Part shown: positions 23,268-32,071 of the stretch, piece after piece
Position numbering within the stretch: the stretch's first letter is position 1
How the letters are laid out: each line of letters starts with the position of its first letter
Assembly (NCBI GenBank): GCA_964503335.1
Contig: CAZCZZ010000034.1
Location: forward strand, 1-39,652
DNA: 39,652 bases
Reading direction: 5' to 3'
Source of the DNA: CAZCZZ01 sp964503335
Lineage (GTDB): Bacteria > Verrucomicrobiota > Kiritimatiellia > CAIVKH01
The notes under the pieces: model-generated
The model's database searches: none
Told to the model about the DNA's origin: nothing
The model's input: only the letters and a program-made list of their open reading frames with translations
Translations under genes and position numbers: made by a program

Positions 23268-25994
23268 CTACCTGCGCTCGACGCGGATGCGATAGAACCC
23301 GATGTCGTTGGTTGCCGGTACAGGCATTGTGGTAACGATCGGATCTCCGCGATACAGATTGGTGTCCATCGCCGACCACGCCGACTCCGTAGTCAGGTCC
23401 CCCGAGTTCCCTTCCACCCGGTAGAAACGCGTCGTGGATGAAACGAAGGTGACACTCGATGTCGCACCGGGCGACACGGGGGTGGTGATAAGGAATAAGC
23501 TGGCGGCGTTCGTCGGCTGCGTGTCCGCAATGTACTCATCGCGGTTCGACACACCGTCCCCGTCGGGATCATTCGTGCCTCCGAATGTGCCTGCGCTGCC
23601 GAAGTGGAGGTACTCCCATTGATCCGCCACACCGTCGCTGTCATCATCGGTGAAGATCGCGATGCGCAGGATATCGGACTGGCTCGATTCTCCGAGTGAG
23701 TTCCACGCGAGCGCTTGGACAGGAACATTTCCCGCGCCGATGTTCGTTGTGCTCCAAACGAAGTCATAGGGCGGCGCACTCGTCGTGGCCACATCCCTTC
23801 CCTCGGCACGCAACACGACCTGAGTGACAACACCGACGCCCGTGGCGGCAAACACGGAGACCGTGATCGATGCGCCCTGGAGAACATGCTCACCGGAAAT
23901 GGGGCGGTCTATCCGAGAGGTGACGGTGTTGTTGTCCACCACAAACGGCACAGTCGCCCGGCCCTGCGTCTTTACCGCGGACCCATCGTACGCAACGACC
24001 ATGAGTTCATGTGGCCCGTCCGCAAGGCCTGTCGTGTTCAGCACATGACTGGCCGCCAGTTCAACGGCCCCTTCGCCCACCAGCACCTCACCCCGCGCCC
24101 GCAGGACATCGCCGTTGTCATTCATGTTGTCGGTGAAATTGAACGAGGTGGGGAACCCCGACATGGGCGCAGCCCTGTCCACCTCGAACTCGACGACAAT
24201 TCCATGTCCTTCCGGCCCCGGCGTCCTGGCCTCCAACGCAAATTGCGTCGTGGACTTTGGTTCAAAGTAGCGTGCCACGACGCCGTTCGTTACCTGCAGG
24301 GCGACATTCGAGTTGATCATGCCCATGAGTTGCTCCAGCGCGTTGGATGCGGTTTGGCCGGCGAACGCCGTGAGTGTGTTTGTGGCGACCACTCCGTTGG
24401 TGAGCGTGACGATGCACGTCACGGTGTCGCCACTGTTCCCCGTTCCGCTCAACGCAATGAACTCACGCGCGGGATACGTCGTATCGAGAAGGTTCGTGGT
24501 CATAGCCAGCGCCGATACGGACAAGACCGCCGCCGTTCCCTGCACGGCTTCCGCCTCATACGCAATGCTTGACCCGCTGACGCCGAAATTCGTCCGCACC
24601 AGCTCCACCCGATCGCCCCTCGCCGTAGCGATAATGCCAGAACCGCCGGCGCTCACCGCCTGTGCAAGCGCGTGAGCCACCGTGAAAAGCGTGTCGTTCG
24701 CCACGACGGTGTACGAGGATGTGACGCCGTTCGCCGCGATGCGCACGCTGTTGCCGGGTGATGGCGCCAAAGCCACCAGCGTCGTCACGGCGCGCCCGTC
24801 CAAATAGAGATCGAGTCGGGAAACGTTTGCGGACGCGTGCGTCGCCCGCCCGGTGATCGTCAAGGTTCCCGTCACGACGGCGTTCTCCGCGAGTCCCTCC
24901 ACCGCGGCCTCCGGCGGCGCGGCATACGGCGCGCACAAGGGATCGCCTACGAAGACGCCCTGGTACGGATTCTTGACGGACATCCACAAGCTCTCCCCCA
25001 GGCTGAAACCGCGCGCGTACCAGAAATGAACCCGCGGGTTCGCGAATTTCTCGGGGAACGAGCACGGCTCGACGACCGTGCCGTACGAACCGGCGAATCC
25101 CGCGTGGATCCAGGCAAGGACCGACATCTGGGCCGGTTCGGGCGCGCCGCCGTACAGGTAGCCGCCGAAGGAGGTAAGATGCGACCCGAACGCGCCCGGC
25201 AGCACGATGTTCTGGTTCACCGTTCCGACCGACTTCACGCCGATCGATGCGCCGATCACGTTCGTCCTGTTCAGCAGGGTGTCGGCATCCTCCATTCGTC
25301 GCTGCTGCGGGATCGCAAGGAAGCGCGACGCAAAATCCGCGCCTTCAAAATCCACCCATTGCCCATTGCGCGCAACATCGGTCGAGTGGAGCAGGAAGAC
25401 CTGGGACGTCGGCATCGTCGAATCCGCCATCACCGCCCGGTCCACAAGCCGCCTCGCGGCATCCAGATTGGTCGATGTGATCATTGCGCTGAGGTAGTAG
25501 CGATTGCTGCTCACACCGCCGGCGTGGGTGAACGTGCGCTCCGATTCGAAATAGGATTGTTCGCTTCCCACCGCCAGTTCGCAGCCGAAGACGAATGGGC
25601 TCGGTGAACTCTTGAAGCCATAAAACGTCGAGGCCGTCAGGCTGCTCCAGCGCAGGTCGCCAGCCGGGTTGAGGAAGACGCGATACGGGATGTCCATCGA
25701 GAACGCAATCACGTCGATCTGGTTGCTGATCCCCGCCGATCCGAGATAGGCGATCACAGGTGCGCGGACGTCGTTCGAGTACGTCACCGTGTCCGCGCTT
25801 TCATTGGTGGCAACCCGGATGTGGCAGATGTTCTGCTCGGGCACACCGCGCATCTCGGCATAGTAGCGACCGAGTTCGAGCGAACGGCGGCTGTTGTCGT
25901 TGACCACAATGAGGAGATTCTGCGGTCCGCCGCCTGCGATGGCTTCTGCCACGAAGAAGACGGCGATCACCGCGGATGCTGCAAGTTTTCGCAT
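23268..25994 (-). CDS. Large secreted TIGR03790-family protein with Ig-like and calcium-binding tail
   Basis: 908 residues. Signal peptide about 1-22. The N-terminal 370 residues match the TIGR03790 family (NLLIVVNDNSRRSLELGRYYAEMRG, then DVIAFSMDIPYRV, AGFAGSYGTVVEP and NPYQGVFVGDPLCAP). Several beta-rich Ig-like modules follow (about 400-820), the last around SRIDRPISGEHVLQGASI. Thrombospondin type-3-like calcium repeats (DDDSDGVADQWEY, DPDGDGVSNRDEY) and a C-terminal module ending FYRIRVERR complete it. The function of the family is not known; the architecture suggests an exported surface protein. ATG 25994 is chosen because it begins the signal peptide and AGGA lies 4 nt upstream; longer in-frame starts lack one. 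Confidence 0.82.
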   Translation of the reverse strand: MRKLAASAVIAVFFVAEAIAGGGPQNLLIVVNDNSRRSLELGRYYAEMRGVPEQNICHIRVATNESADTVTYSNDVRAPVIAYLGSAGISNQIDVIAFSMDIPYRVFLNPAGDLRWSSLTASTFYGFKSSPSPFVFGCELAVGSEQSYFESERTFTHAGGVSSNRYYLSAMITSTNLDAARRLVDRAVMADSTMPTSQVFLLHSTDVARNGQWVDFEGADFASRFLAIPQQRRMEDADTLLNRTNVIGASIGVKSVGTVNQNIVLPGAFGSHLTSFGGYLYGGAPEPAQMSVLAWIHAGFAGSYGTVVEPCSFPEKFANPRVHFWYARGFSLGESLWMSVKNPYQGVFVGDPLCAPYAAPPEAAVEGLAENAVVTGTLTITGRATHASANVSRLDLYLDGRAVTTLVALAPSPGNSVRIAANGVTSSYTVVANDTLFTVAHALAQAVSAGGSGIIATARGDRVELVRTNFGVSGSSIAYEAEAVQGTAAVLSVSALAMTTNLLDTTYPAREFIALSGTGNSGDTVTCIVTLTNGVVATNTLTAFAGQTASNALEQLMGMINSNVALQVTNGVVARYFEPKSTTQFALEARTPGPEGHGIVVEFEVDRAAPMSGFPTSFNFTDNMNDNGDVLRARGEVLVGEGAVELAASHVLNTTGLADGPHELMVVAYDGSAVKTQGRATVPFVVDNNTVTSRIDRPISGEHVLQGASITVSVFAATGVGVVTQVVLRAEGRDVATTSAPPYDFVWSTTNIGAGNVPVQALAWNSLGESSQSDILRIAIFTDDDSDGVADQWEYLHFGSAGTFGGTNDPDGDGVSNRDEYIADTQPTNAASLFLITTPVSPGATSSVTFVSSTTRFYRVEGNSGDLTTESAWSAMDTNLYRGDPIVTTMPVPATNDIGFYRIRVERR

Positions 25995-25998
25995 GGGG

Positions 25999-26013
25999 TC
26001 CTGTTTAGCAGGA
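25999..26013 (-). promoter_or_regulatory. Small inverted repeat overlapping the SD of the TIGR03790 gene
   Basis: TCCTG-TTTAG-CAGGA. On the minus strand one arm supplies the AGGA SD for the ATG at 25994, so a hairpin would hide it. A TATAGT -10-like hexamer (complement of 26014-26019) lies directly upstream. Confidence 0.3.
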
Positions 26014-26070
26014 ACTATACCCGACTCACGCAATAGTTGGCAGGTTGCGCGAAATCGGTAGGATGCGCCC

Positions 26071-27126
26071 ATGAATCGGAATCGTCCCGTCATCCTCGCC
26101 CTCCTCGTGTTGGCAGGCAACGTCCTTGCTCAGAACAACCTCATGAACCGAGACACGCCCGTAGCCCCCATCCAGCCCACCGAGATGCATGGATTCACCA
26201 ATGTCCTCCGCCTGCGAAACAGCCGGCTGGACGTGGTGATCACCCCGTCCGTCGGACGCGTCACGGCCCTGCTGTTCAAAGACCGGAACAACATGCTCCA
26301 CCTGAACGATGACGCGCTTCGCCGCAAGGCGTCCGGCGAGCCGTTGGACGGGTGGCAGAACTACGGCGGCGACTGGTTCTGGCCCGTGGCCCAGGAGCGC
26401 TGGACCGAGGTAGCAGGACGGAACTGGCCCCCGCCCGCATTTCTCGCCGACGATACGTGGCAGGGACATGCCTGGCTCGGAGCCGACGGCACGCGGCACG
26501 CGCTATTGCAGCGAACCTACGGCGAACCGCTCTTCCTGAAAGCCACGCGTCACTTTATGCTTGAGCCGGACCGACCCGTCGTCACGGTGATGCAGAGCCT
26601 TGAACGAACCGCGGAATCGAAGGTTCCCGTCACACTCTGGAATATCAGCCAGGTTCGGCAGGTCGCCAGCGCCGCGTTGCCCGTTGATCCCGATTCCCGC
26701 TTTCCAAAAGGCTATGGCGTGCTCGCTTTCACCGAACCACCTTCGGAACTCGTCACGGCGTGCGATGCCAGCGTCATTGTCAATGTCGGGGCTGGTACAG
26801 AGCACAAACTGGGATCCGACTCAAAGCGCGCCTGGATCGCGGGGGAACGTGAGGGCGTCGTCCTCCTCGAGCGCGCAAGGACGGAAGCTGTGGGAACATA
26901 TCCCGACCAGGACTCACGCGTAACGCTCTACTCCAACACCGGCTTGGGATACACCGAGATGGAAACGCTGAGCCCGGAGATGCTCCTCAAGCCCGGCGAG
27001 CGACTGGAGAATGTGCTGACGATGGAGTTGTTCGATGTCTCCGACATGAAGGACTGCAACCTGTCGGACGCCGTACGGATGCGCATCGGGGAAAAGGCTG
27101 TTACGAGTTCCCAACCCGTACGTTGA
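26071..27126 (+). CDS. Secreted DUF4380-like (galactose-mutarotase-fold) protein
   Basis: 351 residues with a signal peptide (about 1-20, ending VLAQNN). The body begins LRLRNSRLDVVITPSVGRV, the DUF4380 entry, and has DGWQNYGGDWFWPVAQERW, FMLEPDRPVVTVMQSLERT and PVTLWNISQV; all are beta-sandwich strands with acidic and aromatic residues as in mutarotase-like carbohydrate-binding folds. Family activity is not established; a carbohydrate-related periplasmic role is a guess from fold. It is divergent from the TIGR03790 gene. Its 3' end overlaps the saccharopine-dehydrogenase-like gene tail-to-tail by 26 nt. Confidence 0.75.
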   Translation: MNRNRPVILALLVLAGNVLAQNNLMNRDTPVAPIQPTEMHGFTNVLRLRNSRLDVVITPSVGRVTALLFKDRNNMLHLNDDALRRKASGEPLDGWQNYGGDWFWPVAQERWTEVAGRNWPPPAFLADDTWQGHAWLGADGTRHALLQRTYGEPLFLKATRHFMLEPDRPVVTVMQSLERTAESKVPVTLWNISQVRQVASAALPVDPDSRFPKGYGVLAFTEPPSELVTACDASVIVNVGAGTEHKLGSDSKRAWIAGEREGVVLLERARTEAVGTYPDQDSRVTLYSNTGLGYTEMETLSPEMLLKPGERLENVLTMELFDVSDMKDCNLSDAVRMRIGEKAVTSSQPVR

Positions 27127-28237
27127 CCGTCATTCCCCGGCGAACAAGCTCCGCGACAAAGCGTTCGGCGGGAATGGCCGCTTCCGGCGCGAGTACGCCG
27201 CATTCTGTGATCGCACCCTCTGCAATCAACTGCGCCACGATCGATGGAGGACAGCCTGTATCGATATCCCCCGCGCTCGCGTGCCACGCCGGCCTGGCCT
27301 TCGCATGGCAGTCGATCGTCACAACCCTCTTCTGTAGCCGGGGTCGCCGACCCCGGACGCCGCCTTCAACGACCCCCGCCACAACGACCCGCGCAATCTC
27401 GTAATCATCCGGCTTCCCACGCGACGCCGGCAACTTCTGGAAATCCTTCACCGTCTGCCCCGCCTCGAGCCGCTTCACAAGTTCCTTCACGAATGCCCGG
27501 TCGAAGCTCACATGGAAGTCGCAGGCCTTGAGCTTGAACGAGAGCGGTATCGTCGCGACCTCGCTGTGGCGCGTGCAGATGGTCCACTGGGCGCCCACAG
27601 GCCTGGGGAACGTCACCTTCTCCCAGCGGCTCCGCGGTTTGATCTCCACGAAGCGGCCGCCACGAAACACCCAGGGCGTCAGGGTCATCTCCTCAACGAT
27701 GGTTTGTGCCGAATACGGAAAGACGAATCCCTCCGGCTTCTCCGCGAAATCCACCGTTCCCACGCGAATGCGAACGGAATCGACGCGATCAAGCAGGTCC
27801 GCACCGAGCCGCGTAAGCACATTCGTGATGCCCGGAGCACAACCGGCACCGAGTATCGCCGTGAGCCCCGCGCGCTGGAACCGTGCGTGCAACTTCAGTT
27901 GTTCACGCGTCCAATAGAACAGCCCGCCCAGATCGAGGTAATGAACCTTCGCCCGCAAGGCGGCCTCCATCACGCGCAAGTTGAAGTGGTGCTGCGTGCA
28001 GTTGAGCACGACATCGTGTCCCTTGAGTACGCGGGCAAGCGTTGCGGGTTTACCCGCGTCTGCAAAGACAGCTTTCACTCGCCTGCTCTTGAATGAGCGA
28101 GCGAGCGAACCCGCCGCGGAAAGGTTGTAGTCCGCGATCGTGACCAGGGCGCGGGGCGCGGTCTCGAGGAGGTCGCGCACGGCCACTTTGCCGATCGCGC
28201 CGCAGCCGCCGAGCACGACAAAGGATTTTCGCTTCAT
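27101..28237 (-). CDS. Saccharopine-dehydrogenase-family NAD(P)-dependent oxidoreductase
   Basis: 378 residues. The N-terminal Rossmann motif is GGCGAIGKVA (10-19), followed by DVVLNCTQHHFNLRVMEAAL and the catalytic-type region GLFYWTREQL. The middle GAGCAPGITNVL and the C-terminal GDIDTGCPPSIVAQLI are hallmarks of the Lys9/saccharopine family. Possible reactions are saccharopine cleavage in lysine metabolism or a polyamine reaction (carboxynorspermidine-type); with GabT and two aldehyde dehydrogenases upstream, both fit. ATG 28237 is chosen for the normal family start; it overlaps the stop of the secreted protein gene by ATGA, so it is in the operon. Overlaps DUF4380 by 26 nt. Confidence 0.85.
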   Translation of the reverse strand: MKRKSFVVLGGCGAIGKVAVRDLLETAPRALVTIADYNLSAAGSLARSFKSRRVKAVFADAGKPATLARVLKGHDVVLNCTQHHFNLRVMEAALRAKVHYLDLGGLFYWTREQLKLHARFQRAGLTAILGAGCAPGITNVLTRLGADLLDRVDSVRIRVGTVDFAEKPEGFVFPYSAQTIVEEMTLTPWVFRGGRFVEIKPRSRWEKVTFPRPVGAQWTICTRHSEVATIPLSFKLKACDFHVSFDRAFVKELVKRLEAGQTVKDFQKLPASRGKPDDYEIARVVVAGVVEGGVRGRRPRLQKRVVTIDCHAKARPAWHASAGDIDTGCPPSIVAQLIAEGAITECGVLAPEAAIPAERFVAELVRRGMTVNVRVGNS

Positions 28238-28851
28238 GGTCCCGCTGTGAATGATGTCAGGAAGGTTTCCGTAAGGGAGAGGGTCGGACCCAGTTCCTGC
28301 TTCAGGTAGAAGCGTACTTCGCCGAATCCCGGCGCATACCACGACGTGTTCACCATGGTCTTGGCCTTCTCGGGGTCCTTGAACTCACGCGTGATCTTGT
28401 AGCAATCGTCGTAGCGCTTCCCGTCCTGCTCCACAGTCTCGATGGCCTCGCATTTCCGCCAGCCAGCCACACCATCGAAGTATTCCCATTTCCTGCCCAC
28501 TTCAAGCGGCAGCGCGATGGTGAGCGATTCAGAAAATGACCCGAGCAGGTCACTCGCCGAGTAGATTCCCGCGTCGTCCTCGCGCAGCAGCATGTACTGC
28601 TTCGGAAGATTGAACATGCCGTGATAGTCGGTCTCAGCTTTGAAGTACGTCACGCCGTTGGTGGTTTCCATACCTACGATTTTCGATGACATCGTCCCGA
28701 CTGTCACGTTGGTCATCACGTTGTCTCCCATCGGGTACGTGATCACATTGCGGTACGTGTATTCCCAGTTGTTTCCCACACGGAGGGGATACGGTGAATC
28801 GGCCCGGACAGCCCATGCGGCAAGCATCAAGGCGGCGAACAGTCCCTTCAT
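28234..28851 (-). CDS. Secreted hypothetical protein coupled to gabT
   Basis: 205 residues, signal peptide about 1-17. The mature part begins SPYPLRVGNNWEYTYRNVIT; a 'PL..G..W.Y' opening like this occurs in many exported proteins of this group. The rest is a beta-rich body with YFKAETDYHGM, KWEYFDGVAGW and SWYAPGFGEVRFY. No enzyme motif, two cysteines. It is translationally coupled on both sides: its ATG overlaps the gabT stop and its stop overlaps the next ATG (both ATGA). A periplasmic or surface protein inside a catabolic operon is unusual; its function is unknown. Confidence 0.78.
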   Translation of the reverse strand: MKGLFAALMLAAWAVRADSPYPLRVGNNWEYTYRNVITYPMGDNVMTNVTVGTMSSKIVGMETTNGVTYFKAETDYHGMFNLPKQYMLLREDDAGIYSASDLLGSFSESLTIALPLEVGRKWEYFDGVAGWRKCEAIETVEQDGKRYDDCYKITREFKDPEKAKTMVNTSWYAPGFGEVRFYLKQELGPTLSLTETFLTSFTAGP

Positions 28852-30179
28852 CCGGCCTCCATCTGGCGCTCGATGACGGCGAGGCCCTCATCGAGCTGCT
28901 CCTGGGAAATTACAAGAGGGAAAAGAAAGCGCAGGATATTGCTATGCGTGCCGGAGGAGATCAGGATGACACCATTCTCGTAGCAGCGCTTGCTCAAGGC
29001 GCCGAGCCACTCCTTCGCCGGTTCCTTGGTCGTCCGATCCTTCACAAACTCGATGGAACACATGGCGCCAAGACCGCGCACGTCTCCAACCCTTGGAAAC
29101 TTCTTCTCCCATTCTTTCAACCGTTGGAAGAGCCGCTGGCCCAGTCGCGCAGCATGGTCGGAAATGTTCTCCTTCTCATACGTTTCAATCGCAGCGAGAG
29201 CCGCCGCGCAACACACCGGGTTGCCGCCGTAGGTCCCGCCAAGTCCGCCCATATGAACACCGTCCAGCAAGTCAGCGCGGCCAACGACAGCGGAAAGAGG
29301 CAATCCGCCCGCAATGGATTTCGCCAGTGTCATGAGGTCCGGCTCAAAACCGTAGTGCTCCGTCGCGAACATCTTTCCAGTCCTGCAGAAGCCGGTCTGG
29401 ATTTCGTCGGCGATGAAGAGAATTCCGTGCTCCTCGCATAGCTTCTTGAATCCCTGCACGTAACGCTTCGGCGCGACAATGAATCCGCCCTCTCCCGTCA
29501 CGAGTTCCATCCAGACGCAGGCCACCTGCTTCGGGTCCACGTGCGTGAAGAAGAACTCCTTCACGCCCTCCAACATGCGATCCGAATACTGGTCCTCGGT
29601 CTCTCCCGGTTTCGCGTCACGGTAGTAGTACGGATACGGCAGGCGATAGACTTCGGGCACAAAAGGCCCGAACCCGGACTTGTACGGCGTCGCCTTGCTC
29701 GTGAGCGTCATGGCGAGATAGGTTCGGCCCGCAAAGCCGTGCTCAAAGGTCAACACGCCCTGCCGCTTCGTGACACATCGCGCGATCTTCACCGCGTTCT
29801 CGACCGCTTCCGCACCGCTGTTGAACAAGACCGTCTTGCGTGGCCCCTTCGTCGGAACAATGGCGTTGAGCTTCTCCGCCAGCGCGACATAAGGCTCGTA
29901 CATCGCCACGTTGAAGCACGTGTGCTGGAACTTGTCCAACTGCGCCTTCGCTGCCGCGACAACCTTCGGATGCGCATGGCCGATGTTTACCGTTCCGATG
30001 CCGCCTGCGAAATCGAGGAACGTGTTTCCGTCCACGTCCGTCAGCGCCGCTCCGCTCCCGCTTTCCGCGAAGATCGGCGTAACGATGAAGGGGCTGTTCG
30101 AGACGGCTGCCTTCCGGCGCGCCATCAGCGCCTGGGATTTGGGGCCGGGGATCGCAGTTTTGATCTGAATCGTATTCAT
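28848..30179 (-). CDS. gabT: 4-aminobutyrate aminotransferase (class III PLP)
   Basis: 443 residues. Converts GABA plus 2-oxoglutarate to succinate semialdehyde and glutamate. Class III motifs: NSGAEAVENAVKIAR, EPxxGEGGFIVAP-type LVTGEGGFIVAP, IADEIQTGFCRTG, and the PLP lysine K287 in LAKSIAGGLP. Of the family, the pattern fits GabT/PuuE, but related specificities (5-aminovalerate) cannot be excluded. The ATG at 30179 is used because it starts MNTIQIKT; the upstream region in frame is repetitive (GPIGPIGP, encoded by the GGTCCTAT repeat). Co-transcribed with the aldehyde dehydrogenase upstream and the two genes downstream. Confidence 0.9.
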   Translation of the reverse strand: MNTIQIKTAIPGPKSQALMARRKAAVSNSPFIVTPIFAESGSGAALTDVDGNTFLDFAGGIGTVNIGHAHPKVVAAAKAQLDKFQHTCFNVAMYEPYVALAEKLNAIVPTKGPRKTVLFNSGAEAVENAVKIARCVTKRQGVLTFEHGFAGRTYLAMTLTSKATPYKSGFGPFVPEVYRLPYPYYYRDAKPGETEDQYSDRMLEGVKEFFFTHVDPKQVACVWMELVTGEGGFIVAPKRYVQGFKKLCEEHGILFIADEIQTGFCRTGKMFATEHYGFEPDLMTLAKSIAGGLPLSAVVGRADLLDGVHMGGLGGTYGGNPVCCAAALAAIETYEKENISDHAARLGQRLFQRLKEWEKKFPRVGDVRGLGAMCSIEFVKDRTTKEPAKEWLGALSKRCYENGVILISSGTHSNILRFLFPLVISQEQLDEGLAVIERQMEAG

Positions 30180-30180
30180 A

Positions 30181-30203
30181 GGTCCTATGGGTCCTATAGG
30201 ACC
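30181..30203. repeat. GGTCCTAT tandem and palindromic repeat holding the gabT SD
   Basis: GGTCCTAT (30181-30188) repeats at 30190-30197 and is followed by its inverse, making a perfect 14-bp palindrome GGTCCTATAGGACC (30190-30203). On the minus strand AGGA lies 3 nt before the gabT ATG within the repeat. The palindrome could hide or expose the SD. Confidence 0.55.
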
Positions 30204-30208
30204 TATTC

Positions 30209-31666
30209 CTAATACCACCCGATCGGCGCTTCATTGAGGTTGATGTGCACCTGCTTGGTCTCCAGGAACTCCTCCTGGCCGTGCAGGCTCATCTCGCGAC
30301 CATGACCGCTCTGCTTGTAGCCGCCCCAGGGCGATTCCACGTAGCAGGGCTGCATCGTGTTCACCCACACGATACCGGCGCGAAGGTTCTTCACGATGCG
30401 CATGCACTTGAAGATGTCGCGCGACCAGACCGCGGCAGCCAAGCCGAACGGGGTGTCGTTGGCGATCTTCAATGCCGCGGCTTCGTCCTTGAATGGGATC
30501 ACCGCGACGACCGGCCCGAAGATCTCCTGCCGCGCGATCTTCGTCGTGTTGTCCGTCTCAAAGATGGTCGGCTCGACATAGCAGCCCTTCGACAAGCCCT
30601 TCGGCACGCCGCCGCCCATGATGAGCTTCGCCTCCTTGCGACCCTTCTCGATCATGCCGAGCACGCGTTCCTGGTGCTCCTTCGTGACCAGCGGACCCAT
30701 CTTCGTTTCGCGCTTCAGCGGGTCACCCAGCACGATCCGCTTCGTCTTCTCCTTCATGCGGTCCATGAACTTCGTGTAGATATCCTCCTGCACGAGGATG
30801 CGCGAACCGGCGGAGCAGACCTCGCCCTGGTTGATGAAGACACCGAAAAGCGCGCCGTCCGTCGCGGCATCGAGATCGCAGTCGGCGAAGAAGATGTTCG
30901 GGGATTTGCCGCCGAGTTCGAGCGACACCTTCTTGAGATTCGAGTTCGCGACACCGTGCAGGATGATGCGTCCCGTGTCCGTGCCGCCCGTGAACGCAAT
31001 CTTGTCGACCTCCATCGACTCAACGAGCGTGCGACCCGCAACCGGCCCATCGCCGGTGACGATGTTCAACACACCGGGAGGGAGCTCTGGGATGTTCTTC
31101 TGCACGAGCTTCGCGAATTCCAAGGTCGTCAGCGGCGTCTGCTCGGCAGGCTTCACGACCACCGTGCAACCCGCCGACAGGGCCGGGCCCAGCTTCCACA
31201 TCAACAGCATCAAGGGGTAGTTCCACGGGACGATCAGGCCCGCGACGCCGATTGGCTCCTTGAGCGTGAGGTTCAGCGCGTTGTCCGGAACCGGCAGGGT
31301 CTCGCCGTGAATCTTTGTGGCGAGTCCGCCGTAGTACTCGAGGCACGTCACCGTGTCGTTGATATCGAATTCGCTTTCGACGATCGGCTTACCCGTGTTG
31401 AGCGTCTCCAGCTCCGCCAGCATCGCGAAATTGTCTTTCACGACCTGCGCCATCTTGAAAAGGATGCGACCGCGCGCCTGCGCCGTAAAACCGCGCCACG
31501 CCCCGTTGTCAAAGGCCTCGCGCGCCGCCGCGATCGCCTTTTCGGTATCGGATTTGGACGACTCGGCCACCTTCGCCAATACCTTGCCTGTCGCAGGATT
31601 CACAATGGGCCGAAGCTGCTTCGTTCCAACCCACTCGTTGTTGATGTAGTTCTTGTAGGTGTTCAT
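30209..31666 (-). CDS. NAD(P)-dependent aldehyde dehydrogenase (betaine- or aminoaldehyde-type)
   Basis: 485 residues, the family's length. Oxidises an aldehyde to the acid. Motifs: PWNYP with N149, the general base E250 in SLELGGKSP, and the nucleophile C284 in NQGEVCSAGSR. The C-terminus ends NLNEAPIGWY, common in betaine-aldehyde-type enzymes. In this operon it is a candidate for gamma-aminobutyraldehyde or succinate-semialdehyde oxidation. It lies 29 nt upstream of gabT and 21 nt downstream of the embedded vapC, all on the minus strand. Confidence 0.92.
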   Translation of the reverse strand: MNTYKNYINNEWVGTKQLRPIVNPATGKVLAKVAESSKSDTEKAIAAAREAFDNGAWRGFTAQARGRILFKMAQVVKDNFAMLAELETLNTGKPIVESEFDINDTVTCLEYYGGLATKIHGETLPVPDNALNLTLKEPIGVAGLIVPWNYPLMLLMWKLGPALSAGCTVVVKPAEQTPLTTLEFAKLVQKNIPELPPGVLNIVTGDGPVAGRTLVESMEVDKIAFTGGTDTGRIILHGVANSNLKKVSLELGGKSPNIFFADCDLDAATDGALFGVFINQGEVCSAGSRILVQEDIYTKFMDRMKEKTKRIVLGDPLKRETKMGPLVTKEHQERVLGMIEKGRKEAKLIMGGGVPKGLSKGCYVEPTIFETDNTTKIARQEIFGPVVAVIPFKDEAAALKIANDTPFGLAAAVWSRDIFKCMRIVKNLRAGIVWVNTMQPCYVESPWGGYKQSGHGREMSLHGQEEFLETKQVHINLNEAPIGWY

Positions 31667-31687
31667 GTCGCATTTCTCCGTGTATTA

Positions 31688-32071
31688 TCAGCCTCTAGCC
31701 AACTGTGGCAGGTGGTCAAAATGCTTGTCCCTTGTAACCAGCAACAGATCATGTTGCAGGGCGAGCGCCGCGATCCAGATATCGTTGCTCGGTATAGGTG
31801 TGCCCTGCTTTCGTAGCTGGCTGTAAACACGGCCGTATATGTGAGTAGTCGCCTCGCTCGGATACAGTACGCGGACTCGCTCGCTATTCAGAAATTTCGT
31901 CATGACAGCTTCGTTCTTACGCGACAGTGTTCCGCATGCAAATCCGGACCGCAGTTCCGCCAGCGTGACGAAGGGCACATGGATGCTGAGCGCCCGCTGC
32001 ATCATGTCCAGCATGTGAGGGCGACCCTCCGAAAAGTCGCGGTAGGCATTGGTGTCGATCAACACCCTCAC
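31688..32071 (-). CDS. vapC: PIN-domain toxin (VapC family), second module
   Basis: 127 residues, one PIN domain with likely catalytic acids D6 (LIDTN), E39 (LAELRSG), D in PSNDIWIAALA and D in LVTRDKHF. The start is a GTG at 32071 whose codon overlaps the antitoxin stop (GTGA, 32068-32071), so the pair is coupled. It lies inside the polyamine/GABA operon, 21 nt before the aldehyde dehydrogenase gene. Confidence 0.9.
   Translation of the reverse strand: MRVLIDTNAYRDFSEGRPHMLDMMQRALSIHVPFVTLAELRSGFACGTLSRKNEAVMTKFLNSERVRVLYPSEATTHIYGRVYSQLRKQGTPIPSNDIWIAALALQHDLLLVTRDKHFDHLPQLARG

Noticed and set aside
30245..31816. 523-codon plus-strand open frame opposite the aldehyde dehydrogenase
   Set aside because: Antisense shadow, Arg/His-rich, no motif.
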